Source: Flavobacteriales bacterium UBA2798 (GTDB taxonomy: Bacteria; Bacteroidota; Bacteroidia; Flavobacteriales_D; UBA2798). Taken from it: DNA of 11,909 nt. Position numbers and translations under genes: made by a program. The notes below the pieces were generated by a model. It searched no databases. It worked only from the letters and a program-made list of their open reading frames with translations, and was not told the DNA's origin. This document shows, piece after piece, positions 6,076 through 11,909 of this stretch. The stretch lies in the NCBI GenBank assembly GCA_002351955.1, contig DEHO01000063.1:5051-16959 (forward strand), in the 5' to 3' direction. Position 1 is the stretch's first letter. Each line of letters begins with the position of its first letter.

Positions 6076-7077
6076 ATGCGTCGCCCTATTCTTCTATTTG
6101 TTCTTGTGCTCTTGCTGATGCCGGTTATTGGTTTCAGGATGATGGGCCATTCCTCATGGGGCTTCTATGCGCATAAACGAATCAACCGCATGGCCGTATT
6201 TACATTACCTCCGGGTGTGTTCGGATTCTACAAAGACAATATCGAATTTGTTACCGATCATGCTGTGGATCCCGATAAGCGCAGGTACGCCGTAACCGGT
6301 GAAGCGCAACGCCATTACATCGATATCGATCATTACAAAATAGAAGAAGAAGATGTGTTTGTTACCGTTCCGAAAAAATGGAAGGACGCTATTAAAAAAT
6401 ACACGGAAGACACTCTGCAGGCCTACGGAATTGTTCCCTGGCATATTGAGGTGATGATGTTTCGTCTGACCAAAGCCTTTCAGGAAGAAAATTACGATCA
6501 GATTCTAAAACTCAGCGCAGATCTTGGTCACTATGTAGGCGATGCGCATGTCCCCTTGCATACTACCGAAAACTACAACGGACAACTTACAGGTCAGAAA
6601 GGCATTCACGGATTTTGGGAATCGCGTATACCAGAATTGTTTGCGGAGGAATATGATTATTTTGTTGGTAAAGCCTATTACATCGAAGAGCCCCTCGAGT
6701 TTGCCTGGCAGGCTGTGAAAGAAAGTCACCACGCTGTTGATTCCGTTTTGAATTTTGAAAAAATACTCAGCAAACAATTTCCGGAGGACCGCAAGTACAG
6801 TTATGAAACACGCGGTAACGTAACGGTAAAAGTGTATTCTCAGGAATTCACCAAAGCCTACAGCGATATGATGGCAGGAATGGTAGAACGAAGAATGCGC
6901 AAGACAATCATTGCTGTTGGCAGTTTGTGGTACACCGCATGGGTAAATGCCGGTAAACCCGACTTAAACAAACACAAGAACAAACAAATCTCGCCTGAAA
7001 TGCAGCAGGAATTACAAGCAGAAGATAAATTGCATCAGGAAGGAAAAATCAAAGGAAGAGGTTGCGATCACAATTAA
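6076..7077 (+). CDS. Secreted Zn-dependent phospholipase C/P1-nuclease-like protein
   Basis: This 333-residue protein looks like the Bacteroidota branch of the zinc-dependent phospholipase C/S1-P1 nuclease fold, a trinuclear-zinc phosphodiester hydrolase acting outside the cytoplasm. A signal peptide, MRRP plus the hydrophobic stretch at 5-20, precedes SSWGFYAHKRIN (26-37). W28 and H33 match the N-terminal Trp and His zinc ligands of that fold, where Trp becomes residue 1 after processing. Other candidate ligands are D61/H62, D65, H80 and the cluster GHYVGDAHVPLH (151-162: H152, D156, H158, H162), followed by HGFWES (178-183) with H178 and E182. The longest open frame starts at 5947, but its first 43 codons look like noncoding sequence and lack a secretion signal; ATG 6076 sits 4 bases after a -7-like box. 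Whether the substrate is phospholipid or nucleic acid cannot be decided. It is divergent from the U32 gene and convergent with lnt. Confidence 0.85.
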   Translation: MRRPILLFVLVLLLMPVIGFRMMGHSSWGFYAHKRINRMAVFTLPPGVFGFYKDNIEFVTDHAVDPDKRRYAVTGEAQRHYIDIDHYKIEEEDVFVTVPKKWKDAIKKYTEDTLQAYGIVPWHIEVMMFRLTKAFQEENYDQILKLSADLGHYVGDAHVPLHTTENYNGQLTGQKGIHGFWESRIPELFAEEYDYFVGKAYYIEEPLEFAWQAVKESHHAVDSVLNFEKILSKQFPEDRKYSYETRGNVTVKVYSQEFTKAYSDMMAGMVERRMRKTIIAVGSLWYTAWVNAGKPDLNKHKNKQISPEMQQELQAEDKLHQEGKIKGRGCDHN

Positions 7078-7091
7078 ATCCGAAGTGATTA

Positions 7092-7136
7092 CCAGTTACC
7101 AATTACCCAGTTACCAATTACCCAGTTACCAATTAC
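7092..7136. repeat. 15-base tandem repeat, three perfect copies
   Basis: CCAGTTACCAATTAC occurs three times without mismatch at 7092-7106, 7107-7121 and 7122-7136, with a further partial ATTAC at the left edge (7088-7092). Within each unit, AGTTACC and AATTACC are themselves related half-units. The array begins 14 bases after the Zn-enzyme stop codon, in the 128-base gap between convergent genes. It is AT-rich, noncoding and prone to copy-number change by replication slippage. The rest of the gap holds only a weak ATCCG/CGGAT inverted repeat (about 7142-7164). Confidence 0.9.
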
Positions 7137-7205
7137 TGTTGATCCGGATGTAAAATTTTCGGATGAGGTCAGCGTATTGTTTCGGGATGCGTGACGCTTT
7201 TTGAA

Positions 7206-8834
7206 TCAGATCTCCTTTTTAGAGGCAGTCTTTCCCATAAGCATTCGGGTGAGTGTGTAGAAGGTCAGCAACAAAGCCACAAACAAAGCGCTGCGTCCTA
7301 TAAAATCGCCATGGCGGGTAAACCAGGTTTGTTCCGTATTGGCAAAAACCACTCCGCGCAACACAGCGGGTTCCCACCATTTGGTTTGCTGCACTACATC
7401 TCCCCGCTGATTGATGAAACAGGAAATTCCGGTATTGGCACAACGCGCAATGCTTCTTCGGTTTTCGATGGCACGCAATCGCGAATACGACATGTGCTGT
7501 TTGTACCCCGGAGTATCTTCCCACCAGCCGTCGTTGGTAATTACAAAAATCAAATCGCCACCCAGTCGCACAAATTCTGCGATGTGTTCACCATAAATCG
7601 ATTCGTAGCAAATGGCAGGAACAACAACATGACGCGGATCTTTTTGTGCGGTAAAAACTTTTGGTGCCGTTTCAGATCCCATCGAGCCACTGCTTCCCCC
7701 CATGTCGAGGGCCAACTTTTCCAGAAAGGGAAACCATCCGGAAAATGGAACTTTTTCGACACCGAGCACAAGTTTCATTTTGTGGTACACATGCACGGCT
7801 GCATTGTTCTCTATTTGCAGGGAAGCATTAAAATGATCGTACACATATCCCGGTTCTGAAGTAGGTTTTGCAGTTGGTGATTTGCGACTTCCTTCACGAA
7901 ATACTGTGTAGCTCGACATTCCCGTTACAATTTTCAACTGCGGATAATCACTGCACAGATTCCTGAACGCTTTTACAGCTGTGTTGCTGTCGATAGCATC
8001 TTCATTTACCGAAAAAGGAATTTGTGTCTCCGGTCCGAGCAGGTATTCCACGTTTTCATCCAGACTTTTCCTGGCGAGATCAGCGTAAATATCGAACTGT
8101 GCCTTCATTGTCAATCCACCGAATTTTTCGTTGTAGGGATCGATATTCGGCTGAACAATTACAATATCCACAGGCTCCCCTTTATCGGAACAGGAAGAAT
8201 ACATCTTCAGGCTGATGAGTATTGGCGTAAACAGCAGCAGCGCAATAAAAATGAATCGTGATAGCTGTTCTTTCATGCTTTGTTTCTGCAACCAGAACAC
8301 ATCACGAACAATCCGGAAAAAAAGAAAATTCAACACCAAAATCCAAAGCGTGCCACCCGTTACACCGGTAATCTCGTACCATTGCACAACAGAAGGAACC
8401 ATCGCAAAAACATTACCGAACGACAACCAGGGCCATGACAATTCCCAACTATAGTGCAGGTATTCGAAAGCCAGCCAATTGAGAAAAAAAGCGATAATTC
8501 CTTCGCGCGAACCAACACGGCGACGGGTAACATGGAACAGCCAAAAAGGAATGGCCATTAACAAAGCATTGAAAAAAAACGCCATCACCGCACCACCGGC
8601 CGAAGCATACCAGATCCACCAGGTAGTTGCACAATTGAATACCAGAAAAAACCAGTAAGCGTGCAGAAAGACTTTACGCGGACGATACCCTTTGCGAAAA
8701 ACATGTTCCTCCAGCAAAAGCATAGGAACCAAGGCAATAAAAACCACAGGCCAGAGGGAACCAATGAACGGCCAGGCCAGTGCCATCAATAAAGCAGTGA
8801 GTGTAGAATATACGATGAGAGGAAGCTTACTCAT
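7206..8834 (-). CDS. lnt: Apolipoprotein N-acyltransferase
   Basis: Lnt adds the third acyl chain to the N-terminal cysteine of lipoproteins in the inner membrane, the last step of lipoprotein maturation. The 542 residues match the family length (about 500-550). The N-terminal half (1-210) holds several hydrophobic membrane segments, including about 8-40, 57-75, 82-101, 112-126, 160-176 and 193-209. The periplasmic nitrilase-like domain begins VDIVIVQPNIDPYN (222-235). The Glu-Lys-Cys triad can be read as E269 (GPETQIPF), K352 (VYHKMKLVLGVEKVPF) and C409 (PAICYESIYG), with TNDGWW (433-438) nearby. A final membrane segment lies around 515-530. The ATG at 8834 follows a full -33/-7 promoter. 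The gene is divergent from the S9 peptidase gene and convergent with the Zn-enzyme gene, so it is apparently transcribed alone. Confidence 0.96.
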   Translation of the reverse strand: MSKLPLIVYSTLTALLMALAWPFIGSLWPVVFIALVPMLLLEEHVFRKGYRPRKVFLHAYWFFLVFNCATTWWIWYASAGGAVMAFFFNALLMAIPFWLFHVTRRRVGSREGIIAFFLNWLAFEYLHYSWELSWPWLSFGNVFAMVPSVVQWYEITGVTGGTLWILVLNFLFFRIVRDVFWLQKQSMKEQLSRFIFIALLLFTPILISLKMYSSCSDKGEPVDIVIVQPNIDPYNEKFGGLTMKAQFDIYADLARKSLDENVEYLLGPETQIPFSVNEDAIDSNTAVKAFRNLCSDYPQLKIVTGMSSYTVFREGSRKSPTAKPTSEPGYVYDHFNASLQIENNAAVHVYHKMKLVLGVEKVPFSGWFPFLEKLALDMGGSSGSMGSETAPKVFTAQKDPRHVVVPAICYESIYGEHIAEFVRLGGDLIFVITNDGWWEDTPGYKQHMSYSRLRAIENRRSIARCANTGISCFINQRGDVVQQTKWWEPAVLRGVVFANTEQTWFTRHGDFIGRSALFVALLLTFYTLTRMLMGKTASKKEI

Positions 8835-8839
8835 TGGTT

Positions 8840-8871
8840 CAAAGATAGAAATTCAATTTGCTCCCGCACAA
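8840..8871 (-). promoter_or_regulatory. lnt: Promoter for lnt
   Basis: On the minus strand TTG (8869-8871) is followed after 21 bases by TATCTTTG (8840-8847), an exact TAnnTTTG match. The box ends 5 bases before ATG 8834, so the mRNA would start at or next to the initiation codon. This is the best-formed promoter in the window. Confidence 0.65.
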
Positions 8872-8942
8872 GACCGCTAAAGAATGTGGAGAACATCCCT
8901 TAATCCGCCCGATTTTGGTTTAGGATATGTCCGATATTCCGC

Positions 8943-8950
8943 TATATTCG
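8943..8950 (+). promoter_or_regulatory. -7-like box for the S9 peptidase gene
   Basis: TATATTCG differs from TAnnTTTG at one base and ends 5 bases before ATG 8956. A TTTG at 8914-8917 lies 25 bases upstream, longer than usual for a -33 element. Its position supports 8956, not the upstream in-frame ATG at 8884, as the start. Confidence 0.4.
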
Positions 8951-8955
8951 CTTTC

Positions 8956-11799
8956 ATGAAATCAGTATTTTTCTCCTTAGTGGCAGCACTACTCCTTCTG
9001 CCCATTTCCCTTCAGGCACAAACTGCGAAAAAAAAGATCGACCACACAGTGTTCGACAGCTGGAAACTGGTTCGCGCAGCAAATTACAGTTCCGACGGGA
9101 AAGTCATCACTTACGAAATTCAGCCACAGTCAGGCGACGGTTACCTTTACGTTTATCGCATCCAGGAAGGCAAACTCGATTCAATTGCACGCGGTTATGA
9201 AGCACGTTTCATTGACGGTAGCAATCTGGTGCTGTGTAAAGTAAAACCCGCATTTGCAGCTACCCGTAAAGCAAAACTCGCCAAGAAAAAAGAAGAGGAT
9301 CTGCCGAAAGATTCCGTTGCGCTTTATCATGTAGAGCAAGGCAAAGTGATTGCAGGAACGGTAATGGTAAAATCCATTTCCGGAAAAGAAGAAAGCAAAT
9401 GGTACGCAGTGCACCACAGCAAAATGCCGGAGCCTGCTGCTACTGGTAAAAAGAAGAAAAAGAAAAAACCTGCACCTGAAATTAAATCGGAAGGAACCTG
9501 GCTGGAACTGGTCAACACCACACACGTCTGGAAAAAAGCCGATCCCAAAGCGAAAAAACCAAAAAATGCCGCAATTTCTCAATACCGTTTTCAGCATGTA
9601 ACCGAATACACCCTCTCTAAAAAAGGGGAGCGGTTTGCATTTGTACAACAGCGTAAAGTCGGAAAAACCGATTCGGCCTACATCACTGTTTTCGATACAC
9701 AAAATGGAATCCCCACGCGCATTTATTCTGTTGCCGGTTTTTGTAAAGCACTCAGCTTCGATGAAAAGGGAGCTCAACTTGCCTTCCTCTCGAGCACGGA
9801 TACTTCAAAAAACAAAGTGTACGATTTATGGTACTGGAAAAACGGTCACACCGCACCGAGTCTGCTTGTGGATGCTGCTAATACCGCCATGCCCAAAGAC
9901 TGGTGCGTAAGCGAAAACGGAACACTTCGTTTTTCGGAGAATGGATCACGTCTCTATTTCGGAACAGCAGAAAAACCACAGAAAGAAATAAAGGACACAC
10001 TTACTGAGGATGAGAAATACAAACTGGATGTATGGAGCTGGACCGACACCCGCATTCAACCCGAGCAACTCAAACAACTCGAGCGCGATAAAAAGAAAAA
10101 CTACCTGGCTGTTTATCACCTCAGTACTTCAAAAATGGTGCAGCTGGCCGATAAAGAGGTGGAATTCGTGCGCACCAATCAGGAAGGAAACGGAACACTT
10201 GCACTGGGGATCACCGAAGCGCCTTATGAACGCAGCAAGACCTGGGAATATCCTATTGCCAGCGATTATTATTCGATCGACATCAACACCGGCGAAAAAA
10301 AGCTGATCCTGAAAGACCAGAAATTCTATTGCGATCTTTCCAATGCAGGAAATTATCTTTTGTATTACAAACGCAAAGACGATAATTGGTATGCACTTGA
10401 AATTGCAAGCGGAAAAACCATTAACCTGACCGAAAAAATTACGGAAGACTTTTTCGACGATGACAATGGGAATCCTTCCGAAGAAGATGCGCAGGGAATT
10501 GCAGGCTGGTCAGAAAACGACGGTGTGGTTTACCTCAATGGAAAATACGACATCTGGAAAGTTGATCCGCGCGATCCATCCAAACCCGTTTGTCTGACAA
10601 AAAATTTCGGACGCGAAACCAAAACTGTTTTTCGTTATACCGAACTCAACCCTGAAGCAAAATTCATCAGTGAAAACGACATGCTGTTGCACAGTTTCAA
10701 TGAGCGCACAAAAAAAGCAGGATACTACAGAGTTAATCTCGACGGCAAAACACCGGCAGTTCTGTTGGAATCGGATCATAAGTATCCCTATATCCTTAAA
10801 TCCAAAAACAGCGACAAAACCGTATTTGCACGAATGAATTTTCTGGAATGTCCTGATTTATGGATCAGCGATATGAATCTTCAGAACATTCGTCGCATCA
10901 GCAATTCCAACCCGCAACAAAGCGAATACAACTGGGGAACAGTTCGATTGACCAATTGGAAAACACCTAAAGGAAGACAACTCGACGGACTCCTCTATTT
11001 GCCGGAAGATTTTGACAGCACAAAAAAATATCCGCTGTTGGTTTATTTCTACGAAAAGTATGCCGACGATATTCACAATTATTATTCACCTCGTCCTTCG
11101 GCATCCATCATCAATCCGAGCGAATATTGCAGCAATGGTTATGTTGTTTTTATTCCTGATATTCTGTACAACGAAGGCACACCCGGAGAAGACGCCTACG
11201 ACTGCATCATCAGCGGAACGAATCACATTGTAAGCAAAGGATTCATTAACAAAGAACGCATGGGCTTGCAGGGACAAAGCTGGGGCGGATACCAAACAGC
11301 TTATCTCGTTACGCAAACCAATATGTACCGCGCAGCAATGGCAGGAGCGCCTGTGAGCAACATGACGAGTGCATACGGAGGTATTCGATGGGGAACAGGA
11401 CTGAGCAGAACTTTTCAGTATGAAAAAGGACAAAGCCGATTAGGCGTTACGCTATGGGAAGACCGCGAGCGCTACATCAAAAATTCGCCATTGTTTTTTG
11501 CAGACAAAGTGAATACTCCCTTACTCATTATGCACAACGACCGCGACGGTGCAGTGCCCTGGTATCAGGGAATTGAATACTTCAACGCATTACGTCGTCT
11601 TGACAAACCCGTTTGGATGCTCAACTACAACGATGATGATCATAACCTTACACGCAGAGCCAACCAGAAAGACCTGAGTATACGTATGCGTCAGTTTTTC
11701 GATCATTACCTGCTTGATGCACCCATGCCTGTTTGGATGAAAGACGGATTACCTGCAATTGACAAAGGGAAGAGAACGGGGTATGAGTTGGAGAAGTAA
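8956..11799 (+). CDS. Secreted S9 family (prolyl oligopeptidase-type) serine peptidase
   Basis: This 947-residue exported enzyme has a signal peptide (MKSVFF, a hydrophobic stretch at 4-16, likely cleavage after SLQAQ at 18-22). A long N-terminal beta-propeller-like region (about 27-660) follows, with repeated strand blocks such as FDSWKLVRAANYSSDGKVITY. The C-terminal alpha/beta hydrolase domain (about 680-930) contains the nucleophile motif GQSWGGY with S775, the acid D864 in MHNDRDGAVPW aligned to Asp708 of human DPP-IV, and H896 in NDDDHNL. The triad order and spacing fit S9 enzymes, which cut peptides typically after proline or with other exopeptidase specificity. The propeller carries lysine-rich insertions: K-rich at 104-112, seven consecutive lysines at 165-171, and 193-203. 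The longest frame begins at 8884, but its 24 extra residues precede a perfect signal peptide and overlap the -7 box. It is longer than DPP-IV-type homologues (about 700-770), mainly in the propeller. Confidence 0.93.
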   Translation: MKSVFFSLVAALLLLPISLQAQTAKKKIDHTVFDSWKLVRAANYSSDGKVITYEIQPQSGDGYLYVYRIQEGKLDSIARGYEARFIDGSNLVLCKVKPAFAATRKAKLAKKKEEDLPKDSVALYHVEQGKVIAGTVMVKSISGKEESKWYAVHHSKMPEPAATGKKKKKKKPAPEIKSEGTWLELVNTTHVWKKADPKAKKPKNAAISQYRFQHVTEYTLSKKGERFAFVQQRKVGKTDSAYITVFDTQNGIPTRIYSVAGFCKALSFDEKGAQLAFLSSTDTSKNKVYDLWYWKNGHTAPSLLVDAANTAMPKDWCVSENGTLRFSENGSRLYFGTAEKPQKEIKDTLTEDEKYKLDVWSWTDTRIQPEQLKQLERDKKKNYLAVYHLSTSKMVQLADKEVEFVRTNQEGNGTLALGITEAPYERSKTWEYPIASDYYSIDINTGEKKLILKDQKFYCDLSNAGNYLLYYKRKDDNWYALEIASGKTINLTEKITEDFFDDDNGNPSEEDAQGIAGWSENDGVVYLNGKYDIWKVDPRDPSKPVCLTKNFGRETKTVFRYTELNPEAKFISENDMLLHSFNERTKKAGYYRVNLDGKTPAVLLESDHKYPYILKSKNSDKTVFARMNFLECPDLWISDMNLQNIRRISNSNPQQSEYNWGTVRLTNWKTPKGRQLDGLLYLPEDFDSTKKYPLLVYFYEKYADDIHNYYSPRPSASIINPSEYCSNGYVVFIPDILYNEGTPGEDAYDCIISGTNHIVSKGFINKERMGLQGQSWGGYQTAYLVTQTNMYRAAMAGAPVSNMTSAYGGIRWGTGLSRTFQYEKGQSRLGVTLWEDRERYIKNSPLFFADKVNTPLLIMHNDRDGAVPWYQGIEYFNALRRLDKPVWMLNYNDDDHNLTRRANQKDLSIRMRQFFDHYLLDAPMPVWMKDGLPAIDKGKRTGYELEK

Positions 11800-11852
11800 T
11801 TTTTAAATCCTCATTTAGATTACCGATCCTGTTCATTAGAAATTCAGCCCGT

Positions 11853-11860
11853 TAATTTTG
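11853..11860 (+). promoter_or_regulatory. Bacteroidota -7 box for the gene at the right edge
   Basis: TAATTTTG is an exact TAnnTTTG match ending 4 bases before ATG 11865. No strong -33 TTG is seen at the usual distance; TTC at 11832-11834 is the nearest candidate. Confidence 0.45.
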
Positions 11861-11864
11861 TTCT

Positions 11865-11909
11865 ATGAAACATGTTTTTACTACATGTTTTTCAGAGGAA
11901 ATTGAAAAG
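11865..11909 (+). CDS. Start of a further gene, cut by the window edge
   Basis: An ATG at 11865 opens a frame that stays open for the 15 codons remaining (MKHVFTTCFSEEIEK). It is 65 bases after the S9 peptidase stop and 4 bases after an exact -7 box, the arrangement seen at the other promoters in the window. The fragment is too short to assign a family, and no signal peptide is evident. That it is a real gene is inferred mainly from the promoter spacing. Confidence 0.45.
   Translation, partial: MKHVFTTCFSEEIEK

Noticed and set aside
7191..7859. 222-codon plus-strand open frame opposite the 3' part of lnt
   Set aside because: It mirrors the Lnt catalytic domain, shows no recognisable domain and has no promoter or start context.
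8884..8955. 24-codon N-terminal extension of the S9 peptidase
   Set aside because: It would bury the signal peptide beginning at 8956 and overlaps the -7-like box at 8943-8950.
9181..9777. 198-codon minus-strand open frame inside the S9 peptidase gene
   Set aside because: The F/C-rich product is the antisense of the lysine-rich propeller region, which explains its openness; no independent evidence of coding.
1..11909. Defence island, mobile element, CRISPR array or novel multi-gene system
   Set aside because: All complete genes match housekeeping or common secreted-enzyme families, spacing is ordinary, and no transposase, integrase, repeat-spacer array or toxin-antitoxin pair is visible.

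Overview
The window looks like an ordinary chromosomal segment of a Bacteroidota bacterium, most likely from the Flavobacteriales/Sphingobacteriales/Chitinophagales breadth. Evidence: the proteins resemble Bacteroidota versions of their families; several have Bacteroidota-type secretion signals ending near Q-A-Q or S-Q; upstream regions lack clear Shine-Dalgarno sequences; and the family-typical -7 box TAnnTTTG precedes most genes. No tRNA, rRNA, CRISPR array, insertion sequence, phage gene or integrase was seen. No gap between genes exceeds 300 bases.

Layout, left to right. A minus-strand gene for a secreted or outer-membrane protein runs off the left edge (1-542). It diverges from a small cold-shock-domain protein gene (625-825). 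Next comes a GTG-started glycosyltransferase (903-1988), then a palindromic element (2000-2029). The gene pair gcvT (2076-3176) and a comB-like 2-phosphosulfolactate phosphatase (3195-3917) is spaced like an operon. It converges on a U32-family protein of the RlhA/TrhP type on the minus strand (3994-5856). Divergent from that is a secreted Zn-dependent phospholipase C/P1-nuclease-like protein (6076-7077). A three-copy 15-base tandem repeat follows, then minus-strand lnt, apolipoprotein N-acyltransferase (7206-8834). Divergent from lnt is a large secreted S9 prolyl-oligopeptidase-family enzyme (8956-11799). The first 15 codons of another plus-strand gene (11865) reach the right edge.

The genes do not form one evident pathway. 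They cover one-carbon metabolism (GcvT), possible sulfonate metabolism (ComB), RNA modification (U32), envelope assembly (Lnt, the glycosyltransferase, the edge protein) and secreted hydrolysis (Zn enzyme, S9 peptidase).

The most notable signal is regulatory. Nine of ten genes have an exact or one-mismatch TAnnTTTG box upstream, and in six of them the box ends only 4-5 bases before the start codon, which predicts leaderless or nearly leaderless mRNAs. The same boxes support moving three starts inward from the longest open frames, to 5856, 6076 and 8956. I found no convincing undescribed multi-gene system here.
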